Assembly (NCBI RefSeq): GCF_004916895.1
Contig: NZ_SNTZ01000001.1
Span: forward strand, 62,001 to 126,000
Direction of reading: 5' to 3'
Source: Flagellimonas alvinocaridis
GTDB taxonomy: Bacteria > Bacteroidota > Bacteroidia > Flavobacteriales > Flavobacteriaceae
DNA: 64,000 nt
Part shown: positions 36,198 to 44,887 of the stretch, piece by piece
Layout: the number at the start of each line of letters is the position of its first letter
Numbering within the stretch: the stretch's first letter is position 1
Position numbers and translations under genes: made by a program
Notes under the pieces: model-generated
Seen by the model: the letters and a program-made list of their open reading frames with translations, nothing else
What the model was told of the DNA's origin: nothing
Database searches by the model: none

Positions 36198-38500
36198 TAG
36201 CGAAAATCATTTACGGCGAAACCTGTACCGGAACATTGAACTATGTCCTCGGCAAGGAAGGTATGCAAGTACTCGGTTACGGCAATACGTTTTCCCAAAG
36301 TATATCGCCAAAGTTCTTCGGGAGCGTTCTGTATTTTCAGGGACAGCGCAACGCCACCAAGAACCGCTATGCACATATCAGCCTGAACCTTCCGCACGGG
36401 GAACATCTGGACGATAAGACCTTTTATAAGGTTTCCAAGGAATATATGGAAAATATGGGCTTTGGGCATCAACCCTATGTAGTGGTACGGCACACGGATA
36501 CGAAACACGAACACGTCCATATAATAACGACCACAGTAAAGGAAGATGGCAAAGTACTCGGAATCTTCAATAGCCATAGAAGGAGCATGGCGACACGGCA
36601 ACATCTCGAAAAGAAATATGGCCTGACACCTGCTCCTACAACTAGACGAAAGGAACAGATACAGATACACAGATTGCCCGAACTAAAAGTAGGTACGGAC
36701 GCAACGCAAGGAACGCGGTATTATTTACAGGATGTGCTCAACAGTATCAACCAAAAATACAAGGTGCGTAGTTTCGAGGAACTGGCAAGACTGGTCAGAC
36801 CCTATCATATTGAAGTAAAGACCGCCAAAACCGAATCGGGAAGGATAGGCCTAAAATATGGACTGGACAATCAAAAAGGATATCGAACGAGTTTCATCAA
36901 CGGCTCCGAGGTGCACCGTAACCTGAGCGGCCCGAAACTACAAAAGGTGTTCGACATCCATTCCAACTCGAAGCTGTTGCCCATGCACCGCAAACGCCTG
37001 TTGAAGCAGATAGAAACTACCTACGATCTTTTCCAAACCATCCATCCGTATGAACTGGAAGAAGTCTTAAAGGACTATCAGGACATCGACATCAAACTGG
37101 ACAAGAACGAAAATGTCATCGAAGGATATACCGTCTATGACAAATCGATGTATGTTTTCAGGTCAAGAGAACTTTCCCAAAAAACCCGAATGCAGAACCG
37201 TTTGGACATATTCGGGAACGGCAACGAACCCACACGAATCGATACAGAAAGCAAGCAGTTTAAACTGGAAGTGCAGAAACTGATAAAGGAAGCGTTCACA
37301 ACATCCTATCTGAAATTCCCAAAACAAACAGGACTGTTATCGGAACATATCATGACCAAGAATTTCGGAGATATTGGTCCCGTTCTTATAGCTTCCAAAA
37401 AATATAGTTTCTTGGAGCGATATATTCCAAAGAGTCAGCAAAAAGAATTCAGGACGGCATTACTTGCCGCCTTTCCCATGATAAGAAAGAAATTATTTGA
37501 AATTGAGACCAAAAAGGAAAAGACCGCCCTGCAAAATAAGTTCGACCTGATAGGAAAGGTATTGAAAAACAAGATTTTCGATGTCGGCACGGAGAATGGA
37601 AGCGTTCGTCTTTTGTTCCAGTCTTTAGGCGTAAAATATCACGATAACAACTTGTTCTTTACGAATTCGAACAGGCATACGGTTCCGGTAGAATTAGGAA
37701 AACTGTCTTTTCCGGAAAATATGGAAAACTATGTGTCCTCCGGATTCGTCCATCAGAACCATCTGATGCTCGAAGCATTGTCCGAAAAGTCTTCCGAAAA
37801 CAGTACTAAGCTAACGGCAATTGCCATGTTCCTGCCGATGATATTCCCGAAGCTGTATAAAAGAATGAACTCCGAACACAAAAAGTTATATGAAAGTTTG
37901 GCGTTAAGCGCTTATCTGAAAAATGCAGAACGAACACATGCACCTTTTGAGAAATCCCCAAAGGACTATATCGCTTTTTTCAATGCAAAGGGATTCTATT
38001 TTACGCGAGGCGAGAAAGGGTTCAAAATCAAATCCATTTATACGGGCAACGAATCGAGTCATGCACTTTCCAAAAGAACAAGTCTCTATTTGAGTTCGAT
38101 TCCCAATTTAAATGCTGTTTTAAATGAACAAAGGCCTGTCATCAAAAATCTATTGGAAGAGGGCAGGAACGATCTGAAAAATCTCTGGGCAGGACATCTT
38201 TTGGAAAAAGGATTATATGACAATGTCACTTATATGCTAACGGCGGAAAATGTGCGACCAAACTTGCACCGCGAGGTAATTCAGCATCATATGGATAATG
38301 GGCTACAACAATGTCTTGTTCAAGTGTCCCAGAGACAATCCAGTTTTAAACGGAACCGTGCGCTCAGAAAAGGAGTTTATGCCATTGGCAATTGGATAGG
38401 TGGTAGCAGCTATAAAGAGGAAGAACTGTTCAATGGGTTCAAGGATGAGTTTACGGATTTTACAAAATTCAAGGGCAATGGTAAGGGGTTATCTTTTTAG
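36194..38500 (+). CDS. Relaxase (mobilisation nuclease)
   Basis: 768 aa. The N-terminal ~170 residues hold the relaxase/VirD2-like nuclease: MIAKIIYGETCTGTLNYVLG, the three-His motif RHTDTKHEHVHIITT, and IFNSHRRSM. The catalytic Tyr would be one of the early tyrosines. The long C-terminal part (~200-768) is helical and variable. It nicks oriT and pilots the single strand to a conjugation channel. No coupling protein or T4SS is present, so a helper must supply these. A terminator follows at 38531. Confidence 0.9.
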   Translation: MIAKIIYGETCTGTLNYVLGKEGMQVLGYGNTFSQSISPKFFGSVLYFQGQRNATKNRYAHISLNLPHGEHLDDKTFYKVSKEYMENMGFGHQPYVVVRHTDTKHEHVHIITTTVKEDGKVLGIFNSHRRSMATRQHLEKKYGLTPAPTTRRKEQIQIHRLPELKVGTDATQGTRYYLQDVLNSINQKYKVRSFEELARLVRPYHIEVKTAKTESGRIGLKYGLDNQKGYRTSFINGSEVHRNLSGPKLQKVFDIHSNSKLLPMHRKRLLKQIETTYDLFQTIHPYELEEVLKDYQDIDIKLDKNENVIEGYTVYDKSMYVFRSRELSQKTRMQNRLDIFGNGNEPTRIDTESKQFKLEVQKLIKEAFTTSYLKFPKQTGLLSEHIMTKNFGDIGPVLIASKKYSFLERYIPKSQQKEFRTALLAAFPMIRKKLFEIETKKEKTALQNKFDLIGKVLKNKIFDVGTENGSVRLLFQSLGVKYHDNNLFFTNSNRHTVPVELGKLSFPENMENYVSSGFVHQNHLMLEALSEKSSENSTKLTAIAMFLPMIFPKLYKRMNSEHKKLYESLALSAYLKNAERTHAPFEKSPKDYIAFFNAKGFYFTRGEKGFKIKSIYTGNESSHALSKRTSLYLSSIPNLNAVLNEQRPVIKNLLEEGRNDLKNLWAGHLLEKGLYDNVTYMLTAENVRPNLHREVIQHHMDNGLQQCLVQVSQRQSSFKRNRALRKGVYAIGNWIGGSSYKEEELFNGFKDEFTDFTKFKGNGKGLSF

Positions 38501-38530
38501 TCTAAATAAAAGGCTTTTGACACAAAATTT

Positions 38531-38554
38531 AGCGCCCTAACGGGCGCTTTTTGT
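38531..38554 (+). terminator. Terminator after the relaxase gene
   Basis: AGCGCCC (38531-38537) pairs with GGGCGCT (38542-38548) around a TAAC loop, followed by TTTTTG. Confidence 0.8.
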
Positions 38555-38632
38555 GTGGATAGGGAGAAGAAGAAAAACGCAAAAAAAATGAGTCCTTTCA
38601 AATATTTGTTAGAGAAAATAGGCGCATTCCAT

Positions 38633-38680
38633 GAAAAATGAGCGCAAATATCTATTACACAGGAAAAACGAGTGCAATAA
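38633..38680 (+). repeat. Two GAAAAAYGAGYGCAA repeats beside the integrase gene
   Basis: GAAAAATGAGCGCAAATA (38633-38650) and GAAAAACGAGTGCAATAA (38663-38680) are 30 bp apart. They lie in the convergent gap (38501-38697) between the relaxase and the integrase. No function is known; the rest of the gap has only the terminator. Confidence 0.4.
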
Positions 38681-38697
38681 CGAATTTATGACCTCTA

Positions 38698-39918
38698 TTA
38701 CATAATCTGAGCATCATAATCGTCGATGACAGTAGTTTCGAATGAATTCAGATAGGTTTGGGTCATAGCTTCGGTCGTATGCCCTAAACTATCCTGTATG
38801 ACATTACTTGGAGCACCGCTACGCTTTAAGATATTGGCATAGGTGTGTCTGGCAGTATATATGGTTACTCTTGGAAGCTTCAATCTTTCCGATAACCGCT
38901 TTAGATAAATATTCTGCCTTTTTCTTTTGTTCTTAATGGTTTCATGCATTTGATTTTGGGTCACATTCTTCGAAAGGATAGGTAAGACAAAATCATCTTT
39001 CTCTATTGTACCATCATTAAAGGAGAGAAGTATTTGCTTCAAGGCAGGGGTAATTTTAACGGAGAACATTTTATTTCTTGTTTTGGCCCGGATGTACATT
39101 ATCCGTTCGAGATTCCCATGAATGTTGTCGCCTTTCAACAAGGCCATATCCATCCAATTCATGCCCCTAAGGTAAAAGGAGACCATATAAAGGTCTCGGG
39201 CTTTTGCTAAATGTGGCTCTTCAATAGAAGCATTCTTTAAGGTCTCTAGCTGCTCCCTATTTAAAAACTCTCTTTTAGGCGTTCCATTTTTTATAGAATA
39301 ATCATTAAAGGGGTTATGGTTTTCTTTGGCAATCCCATGTTTGATAGCCTTTTTGTAAACGGACCTTAAGGTTCGTAGGTACACGCTTAAACCGCCTGCC
39401 GTGTTTCCGGCAGCGTAGTGTTGAGTCTCCAATTTCTTCACAAAGGTGTAATTGATTTGACGAAAGGGAAGGGAAGGTTTTCCATGAAATTTCTCTATTT
39501 TGCCACGAAGGTTCTTATAGATTTCCGCATTCCCGAATTTCCCTGCTTTTTTTAAATCGTTTATTACAGAATCGATGAAATCGAAAAAGTCCATGTTGCC
39601 AACGGATTTGCCCTCTATTTCTTTTTTGAGGGACGACATAGACAGACTGTCTATTTTACCCTCTTCCTCTAGTTGGGTAACCGTATCATAAATCTTTTTC
39701 AGTTTTTCTTGTATGCCATTGTTAAGACGGGTAATATTGGAAGCTATTTTACTAGATGGTCTTATCCGTTGATTCTTGGCATCGAAGTCTTTTTCAGCCA
39801 GATTGTAACCTAGAGGCAGATAAATTGATTTCCTGTTATAGGTAATGCGTATGACCAATGGAAATGTTCCATCCTGTTTTTGGCGGACTTTGTTCAGTAG
39901 GACTTTTGTAGTGAGCAT
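38698..39918 (-). CDS. int: Tyrosine recombinase (element integrase)
   Basis: 406 aa with the Bacteroidota integrase plan: arm-binding domain (VLLNKVRQKQDGTFPLVIRI), SAM-like core-binding domain (~105-210) and catalytic domain with Arg in SFYLRGMNWMDMALLKGDNI, TARHTYANILKRSG (box II R and H), DSLGHTTEAMTQTYLNSF (His and nucleophilic Tyr). It catalyses integration into and excision from tRNA-Asp. It is 135 bp inside the right attachment site and reads inward. TTTATAAA repeats overlap its upstream region, so it may autoregulate. Confidence 0.94.
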   Translation of the reverse strand: MLTTKVLLNKVRQKQDGTFPLVIRITYNRKSIYLPLGYNLAEKDFDAKNQRIRPSSKIASNITRLNNGIQEKLKKIYDTVTQLEEEGKIDSLSMSSLKKEIEGKSVGNMDFFDFIDSVINDLKKAGKFGNAEIYKNLRGKIEKFHGKPSLPFRQINYTFVKKLETQHYAAGNTAGGLSVYLRTLRSVYKKAIKHGIAKENHNPFNDYSIKNGTPKREFLNREQLETLKNASIEEPHLAKARDLYMVSFYLRGMNWMDMALLKGDNIHGNLERIMYIRAKTRNKMFSVKITPALKQILLSFNDGTIEKDDFVLPILSKNVTQNQMHETIKNKRKRQNIYLKRLSERLKLPRVTIYTARHTYANILKRSGAPSNVIQDSLGHTTEAMTQTYLNSFETTVIDDYDAQIM

Positions 39919-39921
39919 GTG

Positions 39922-39950
39922 TTTATAAATTTATAAACTATTTATAAACA
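39922..39950 (+). repeat. Subterminal TTTATAAA repeats, right end
   Basis: Three TTTATAAA units at 39922, 39930 and 39941. The last two form the same 21-bp stretch found at 8703-8723 near the left end, in the same orientation. They start 4 nt upstream of the integrase ATG, within its likely promoter region. The remainder to 40052 is AT-rich without a gene. Confidence 0.6.
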
Positions 39951-40052
39951 AATATAGGTATAAAATGGTTTAATATGGTTCAATAAAATTTTTAATTTAC
40001 TGAAAAACAGTATTTTATATATTTTTAAAATCAAATAAAACCAAAAAAAATG

Positions 40053-40098
40053 TGCCTGTCACGCAGGGGGTCGCGGGTTCGAGTCCCGTCCAGACCGC
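40053..40098 (+). repeat. Right attachment site (tRNA-Asp 3' fragment)
   Basis: An exact 46-bp copy of 8610-8655. It is only the 3' part of a tRNA-Asp, without the 5' acceptor strand or D-arm, so it is not a working tRNA. It marks the right boundary of the element. Confidence 0.93.
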
Positions 40099-40100
40099 AA

Positions 40101-40127
40101 AAAGCTCCGATTTCTCGGAGCTTTTTT
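40101..40127 (+). terminator. Terminator after the right attachment site, probably the original tRNA-Asp terminator
   Basis: AAAGCTCCGA and TCGGAGCTTT make a 10-bp stem around a TTTC-side loop, followed by more T. It begins 3 nt after the att repeat, just where the native tRNA-Asp terminator would be before the insertion. Confidence 0.8.
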
Positions 40128-40204
40128 GGTTTTTAATATTCTGTAAATTCCACTCTTTCCTATTTCTATAAGAAAACTGTAACTTGATTCCTTATTAAGC
40201 TCAA

Positions 40205-40828
40205 ATGGAGGACAATCCAATAGAAACGTACAGGGAATTTATCATAGAGGTGTTCAACCGGTACAGCCCAATCAGTGAGGCGTCCATTTCCTTATTGATT
40301 TCAATGGGGAAGATCCAGCATCTGGACAAAGGCTCCATATTACTTTCCATTGGGGAAACATCGAGGCATATCCACATTCTGTACCAAGGGGCCATTGTTT
40401 CCTATTATTTGAACAAGGAGGGCGATATGTACCACAAGAACATTTTCCTGGAGGGCAACATTGTAGGTTCCATGGTCTCAGCCCTAAAAAATAAACCCTC
40501 CCATTTTGCGCTTGAGGTGGTTGAAAAGTCAACCCTCATCAGTTTTGACTACAGAAAATATAGAGAACTGATAGACTCCCAATCGGACCTCAAGAATTTT
40601 TACATTTCCTACCTTGAAAAGAACTGGGTCATCGATAAAGAAAAAAGGGAAGTCGAAATTGTATTGAAAGAGGCCAAGGAGCGTTATCTTGACTTTATAA
40701 CCCTTCACCCAAACATTGAAGCCCGGATTCCACTACAATTTATCGCTTCGCATTTGGGCATCACCCCTACCCAATTGAGCCGTATTCGAAAAAAAATCAA
40801 AGAAAAAAGCTCCAATCAACATATGTAA
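40205..40828 (+). CDS. Crp/Fnr-family regulator
   Basis: 207 aa. A cyclic-nucleotide-binding-fold N-terminus (LDKGSILLSIGETSRHIHIL, YQGAIVSYYLNKEG) is followed by a C-terminal helix-turn-helix (IPLQFIASHLGITPTQLSRI). Such short Bacteroidota Crp/Fnr proteins usually do not bind cAMP and often regulate adjacent efflux or oxidoreductase genes. It lies upstream of the transporter-GNAT-oxidoreductase run on the same strand. Confidence 0.88.
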   Translation: MEDNPIETYREFIIEVFNRYSPISEASISLLISMGKIQHLDKGSILLSIGETSRHIHILYQGAIVSYYLNKEGDMYHKNIFLEGNIVGSMVSALKNKPSHFALEVVEKSTLISFDYRKYRELIDSQSDLKNFYISYLEKNWVIDKEKREVEIVLKEAKERYLDFITLHPNIEARIPLQFIASHLGITPTQLSRIRKKIKEKSSNQHM

Positions 40829-40863
40829 AGACAAAAGTCCGTTTCCTTACTGACCTTTGTCCC

Positions 40864-41313
40864 ATGAAATTGATTTTTCTTTACGTATTGGCATTCACAG
40901 GCGGTATTTTTCTTGCCATACAGGCTGGTTTCAATACCCAATTGGGGGCTTTGGCCAAACACCCCGTTGTGGCGGTGGTATCCACTTCCATTGCCAGTGC
41001 TATTTTCGGGAGCTGTTTTATATTTTTCACGAATAAAGGGGAAGTATCGGCACAGATGGTATATGAAGTACCTTGGTATTTGTGGTTTGTGGGCGGATTG
41101 TTCAGTATGATCGGTATTTCGCTGTATTTCTATACCATCCCCAAATTGGGAATTTCCAAAATGATTGCTTTGGGACTATGTGGACAACTGCTCTTTTCCC
41201 TTTTGGCGGGTAAGTTTGGTTGGCTGAACCTTCCTATTGAACCCATTACACCCAAAAAATTAATTGGCGTTTTTGCCATGATCACAGGAATATTTTTAAT
41301 CAATTCAAAATGA
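40864..41313 (+). CDS. DMT-superfamily small transporter (YdcZ/DUF606 type)
   Basis: 149 aa with about five transmembrane segments (for example LIFLYVLAFTGGIFLAIQAG, AVVSTSIASAIFGSCFIFF and MIALGLCGQLLFSLLAG). The GFNTQLG motif and length fit the DUF606 half-size DMT family. The substrate is unknown. Overlaps the GNAT gene by ATGA. Confidence 0.82.
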   Translation: MKLIFLYVLAFTGGIFLAIQAGFNTQLGALAKHPVVAVVSTSIASAIFGSCFIFFTNKGEVSAQMVYEVPWYLWFVGGLFSMIGISLYFYTIPKLGISKMIALGLCGQLLFSLLAGKFGWLNLPIEPITPKKLIGVFAMITGIFLINSK

Positions 41314-42041
41314 ACACTGCGCTATTAAATATTGACAACTTGACCCAACTGTGGAGCATGGCAGGGGAAACGTTTCATGGCTATAAAAATCATGAGGGTA
41401 TCCATACCTCAATCATAGAAAATTCCCAGTGGCCCAATCGTGTTTGGACCGATGCCGTCCTTTCCGAAAAAACGCTACAAAAAATTGAAGCTCAAATGGG
41501 GAGCAATAAGGGTATGACTTTTTCAAACTTCAACTTGGATTCCACAAAGAATCCATCAATAACCGAAACGGGCCTTTCCCTTAAATCCATACAATATGGG
41601 ATGAGCCTTCCGCTCGAGACAAAGTTTGAAACCGAGAAAAAAGTTGAATTTGTCCGCGTAACCCTTGATTTGGAAGCAGAACTATGGAGTAACATTTTTT
41701 TTAAAGCCTTCAATTATAAGATAAGCGCGGAAACCATCCTAAAAACCGCCAATGATATTCTCTTTTTCTTGGTCTATCATGAAGAAGAACCAGTTGGCAC
41801 CGTTATTATGTACACTACTGGAACTATCTTGGGAGTACACGCTCTGGGCATTGATCCCGACCACCGCAAACAAGGCTATGCCACTGAAATTATGCGCCAT
41901 GTTTTGAATATGGGCCTTGCCCAAGGAGCATCAATGGCAACTTTACAAGCCTCAGGAATGGCCAAGAACATGTATCTAAAAATGGGATTTTCACATGACT
42001 TTTTAATGGAAAACTACCACTTGAAAACACAAAATAACTGA
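41310..42041 (+). CDS. GNAT-family N-acetyltransferase
   Basis: 243 aa. The C-terminal third holds the GNAT core: PVGTVIMYTTGTILGVHALG, then DPDHRKQGYATEIMRHVLNM, where RKQGYAT is the acetyl-CoA pyrophosphate loop, and a final KMGFSHDF. The N-terminal ~130 residues are an extra domain. The acceptor is unknown. Couples to the transporter gene upstream and to the oxidoreductase 1 nt downstream. Confidence 0.85.
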   Translation: MNTALLNIDNLTQLWSMAGETFHGYKNHEGIHTSIIENSQWPNRVWTDAVLSEKTLQKIEAQMGSNKGMTFSNFNLDSTKNPSITETGLSLKSIQYGMSLPLETKFETEKKVEFVRVTLDLEAELWSNIFFKAFNYKISAETILKTANDILFFLVYHEEEPVGTVIMYTTGTILGVHALGIDPDHRKQGYATEIMRHVLNMGLAQGASMATLQASGMAKNMYLKMGFSHDFLMENYHLKTQNN

Positions 42042-42042
42042 T

Positions 42043-42705
42043 ATGCAACCTAGTACAACCCCTAAAATCGCAGAAATGGAATTCATCAAAAAACAAGAAT
42101 GGCGGTATGCCACCAAAAAGTTCGACCCTCACCAAAAAGTATCCGAAGAAAATCTTGAAATCATAAAACGGGCCGTGCAGCTGTCCACATCCTCATATGG
42201 ACTGCAACTGTACAAAGTATTGATCATAGAAGACCCCAAGACCCGTGAAAAATTGCTACCAGCATCATGGAACCAGAGTCAGATCGTGGATGCCTCACAC
42301 CTATTTGTTTTCTGTAATTACGCTGAAGTGAAGCCGCATCATATTGACAAGTATATTGATCTTACAGCAAAAACAAGGCAACTCAATGTGGAAGATCTGA
42401 AGGGCTATGGAGATTTCATGAAGTTGAAAATTGGGGAGCAATCCAACGAGACCCAAGCTTCATGGACCAAACATCAAACTTATTTGGCCTTGGGTAATTT
42501 ATTGGCCGTGTGCGCCGATCTACAAATTGATGCCTGTCCCATGGAAGGCTTTGACGTCGAAAAATACAATGAGATATTGGGATTGACCGAAAAAGGCCTT
42601 AATGCTTCCTTAGTGGCCCCCATTGGCTATAGAAGTCCGGACGACAACACGCAGAACTTGCCAAAGGTGAGAAAACCCTTAGAACTCCTATTTGAATCCA
42701 TTTAA
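42043..42705 (+). CDS. NAD(P)H-dependent nitroreductase-like oxidoreductase
   Basis: 220 aa. The FMN-binding nitroreductase pattern is present: RYATKKFDPHQKVSEENLEI, RAVQLSTSSYGLQLYKVLII near the N-terminus, and PMEGFDVEKYNEILGL towards the end. It uses FMN to reduce quinones or nitro compounds. The ATG at 42076 (MEFIKKQEWRYAT) is an alternative start that fits family length better; 42043 is kept because it follows the GNAT stop directly. A bidirectional terminator follows. Confidence 0.88.
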   Translation: MQPSTTPKIAEMEFIKKQEWRYATKKFDPHQKVSEENLEIIKRAVQLSTSSYGLQLYKVLIIEDPKTREKLLPASWNQSQIVDASHLFVFCNYAEVKPHHIDKYIDLTAKTRQLNVEDLKGYGDFMKLKIGEQSNETQASWTKHQTYLALGNLLAVCADLQIDACPMEGFDVEKYNEILGLTEKGLNASLVAPIGYRSPDDNTQNLPKVRKPLELLFESI

Positions 42706-42725
42706 ATTCTTGAAAGCAGAAATTA

Positions 42726-42757
42726 AAAGGCCCATAACATAGTTATGGGCCTTTTTG
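42726..42757. terminator. Bidirectional terminator between converging genes
   Basis: AAAAGGCCCATAAC and its complement GTTATGGGCCTTTT form a long stem with A- and T-runs on the two sides, so it can act on both strands between the oxidoreductase and nagB. Confidence 0.85.
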
Positions 42758-42775
42758 CTATATAAATTCTAGTTT

Positions 42776-44698
42776 TTAGTAGTGATACCTCACAAAGGCC
42801 TCCATGGCCGCATAGCTTGCCAATCCCAAAGACTGGTATTTTTGTGCAGTTTCTTTGTTCCTATCTTCAGCTCTTACCCAAAACTCCCTTAGGTCTTCTC
42901 CTTGGAACATAACTCCGTCTTTTTGAGTTTGGTGATAAAAAATGGCTTTTCGCTTTCTTAATACCTGTGCAGGGCTCATGGGCACAGCCATCTCAATCTC
43001 ATGGATTTCCCACTCATGCCATGCACCGCGGTATAACCATACCCAGCAATCTTTCATAAAAGATTTGCTTTTTAACTGCCCCAATGAAGCAAACAAGGCT
43101 TCAAGGCATACCCGGTGTGTGCCATGGGGGTCTGCCAAATCGCCCGCTGCATAAATTTGATGGGGTTTTACCTTCTCGATAATATCGTTCATGATATTGA
43201 TATCCTCTTCTCCTAATGGTTTTTTACGGATTGCTCCGGTTTCATAAAAGGGGAGATCCAAAAAGTGTACCTGACTGTCTGGGATTCCCATATAACGGGT
43301 AGCACCATAACTTTCACTTCTTCTGATGTTGCCTTTGATCTTTCTTACCAATTCTGAATCAAAGTCTTCCTCGGTTTTACCATTCAGGTCTTCAATGACT
43401 TTTGAGAATGTATCTGTTTTGGTAATAGAGTTGGCCACTTCGGCTATCTTCAATGCTTCATGATCTGCCACGGCAATGTTCCCTGAAGTTTGATATGCAA
43501 TATGCACCTCATGTCCTTGGGAAACCAAGCGATCAAAAGTACCCCCCATTGAAATTACATCATCATCCGGGTGCGGACTGAATATGATCACACGTTTCTT
43601 TTCCGGTGTAGCCCGTTCTGGACGGTTGGTGTCATCCGCATTGGGTTTACCACCTGGCCATCCGGTAATGGTATGTTGCAAACGGTTAAAGGTCCTAATA
43701 TTGATTTCGTAAGAGGATTGTTCCGTACTCAACAAATCGGACATTCCAGAATCATTGTAATCCTTATCCGTTAATTGCAATACAGGTTTTTCTTTTTGCA
43801 AGCTGAGCCAAACCACTGCTTTATGGGTAAGATCTTTGGTCCAGTCACAAGTGCGTACCAACCAAGGTGTATCTATACGTGTAAGGTGCGCTGCAGCCTC
43901 TTTATCCAATACAAAGGTAGCATTGGAGTGTTCCTGAAGATATGTTGCGGGCACTTCGGAGCTTATCTCCCCTTCAATGGTTTCCCGAACAATCTCTGAT
44001 TTGTTCTGACCCCAAGCCAAAAGAACAATCCGCTTTGCTTTTCTAATGGTACCAATACCCATGGTAACCGCTTTTCTAGGCACATTTTCAAGGCCTTTGA
44101 AAGCGGGAGCTGCATCCACACGGGTAATGTGGTCTAGTGTTATATCCCGTGTAGCCGAATTAAAGTGGGAACCCGGTTCGTTAAAACCAATATGCCCGGT
44201 TCGGCCTATCCCCAATAATTGAAAGTCCAATCCTCCAGCCTTTTCAATCTGGCTTTCATAACTGCGACAATATTTTTGTAGTTTATCAGGTGATACGGTA
44301 CCATCTGGGATGTTTACGTTTGCCGGATCTATATCCACGTGATCGAACAAATGCTGGTGCATAAAGTAATGGTAGCTTTGAATATTGTTCCGTTCCATGG
44401 GATAATATTCATCCAAATTGAAGGTTACCACATTTTTAAAACTAAGTCCCTCTTCCTTGTGCATACGCACCAACTCTTCATAGACTTTTATGGGTGATGA
44501 CCCCGTTGCCAATCCCAATACACATTTTTTGCCTGCTTCCTGCTTTTTCCGAATCAGCTTTGCAATTTCCTTGGCCACTTCGAACGAACCTGTTTTGGAA
44601 TCGTTGAAAATAACATTGTGGATTTTCTCAAAGCGGGTATCTTCAAATTGACCCGCAGGTTGGTACTGGATTGATTTTGGTTCTATGGCTACTTCCAT
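42776..44698 (-). CDS. nagB: Glucosamine-6-phosphate deaminase fused to PIG-L deacetylase-like domain
   Basis: 640 aa. Residues ~25-270 are NagB: LGLATGSSPIKVYEELVRMH, TFNLDEYYPM and LLGIGRTGHIGFNEPGSHFN are the substrate and catalytic motifs that convert glucosamine-6-P to fructose-6-P and ammonia. Residues ~365-600 are a PIG-L/LmbE domain with the zinc motif SPHPDDDVISMGGT, AGDLADPHGTH. This fusion is common in Bacteroidota; the PIG-L half may deacetylate an amino sugar. A TATCTTTG -7 box (44724-44731, minus) lies 26 nt upstream. Confidence 0.94.
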   Translation of the reverse strand: MEVAIEPKSIQYQPAGQFEDTRFEKIHNVIFNDSKTGSFEVAKEIAKLIRKKQEAGKKCVLGLATGSSPIKVYEELVRMHKEEGLSFKNVVTFNLDEYYPMERNNIQSYHYFMHQHLFDHVDIDPANVNIPDGTVSPDKLQKYCRSYESQIEKAGGLDFQLLGIGRTGHIGFNEPGSHFNSATRDITLDHITRVDAAPAFKGLENVPRKAVTMGIGTIRKAKRIVLLAWGQNKSEIVRETIEGEISSEVPATYLQEHSNATFVLDKEAAAHLTRIDTPWLVRTCDWTKDLTHKAVVWLSLQKEKPVLQLTDKDYNDSGMSDLLSTEQSSYEINIRTFNRLQHTITGWPGGKPNADDTNRPERATPEKKRVIIFSPHPDDDVISMGGTFDRLVSQGHEVHIAYQTSGNIAVADHEALKIAEVANSITKTDTFSKVIEDLNGKTEEDFDSELVRKIKGNIRRSESYGATRYMGIPDSQVHFLDLPFYETGAIRKKPLGEEDINIMNDIIEKVKPHQIYAAGDLADPHGTHRVCLEALFASLGQLKSKSFMKDCWVWLYRGAWHEWEIHEIEMAVPMSPAQVLRKRKAIFYHQTQKDGVMFQGEDLREFWVRAEDRNKETAQKYQSLGLASYAAMEAFVRYHY

Positions 44699-44723
44699 AA
44701 CAGTTGCTTATAGTGTTAATTGA

Positions 44724-44731
44724 CAAAGATA
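44724..44731 (-). promoter_or_regulatory. Promoter -7 element of nagB
   Basis: On the minus strand TATCTTTG, an exact TAnnTTTG match, 26 nt before the ATG. No well-spaced TTG is visible. The rest of the 44699-44887 gap has nothing I can name. Confidence 0.5.
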
Positions 44732-44887
44732 CTTCAATTTTTCCCCAAGTCCTTATCAAAACAAGGTGAAATAGGTTATGATAATGCTATGTTTTTATGC
44801 CATTTGTTGTATCTCAAATTCTTAAGTTTATCTTGATTAAAAGTTAACCTCAAAATCACAAGGGTCATCTTTCGACCTCTGATCTAA

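Larger units (their letters stand above)
8656..40052. mobile_element. Integrative and mobilizable defence element in tRNA-Asp
   Basis: About 31.4 kb between two copies of a 46-bp tRNA-Asp 3' repeat. The right end carries a tyrosine integrase pointing inward; a relaxase and MobC-like gene precede it. The cargo is AbiE, a WYL/DUF2130 pair, type I BREX with three extra genes, and CBASS. No VirD4/TraG, conjugative VirB4/TraG-type or replication gene is seen, so transfer would need a helper element. The cargo reads visibly more AT-rich than the flanks. The tRNA at the left end stays functional. Direct evidence of excision cannot be read from the sequence. Confidence 0.9.

Noticed and set aside
40053..40098. 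Second tRNA-Asp gene
   Set aside because: Only the 3' half is present; upstream bases do not form a D-arm or 5' acceptor strand. It is the right attachment site.
42776..44698. NagB-PIG-L fusion as a novelty
   Set aside because: This two-domain form is widespread in Bacteroidota.
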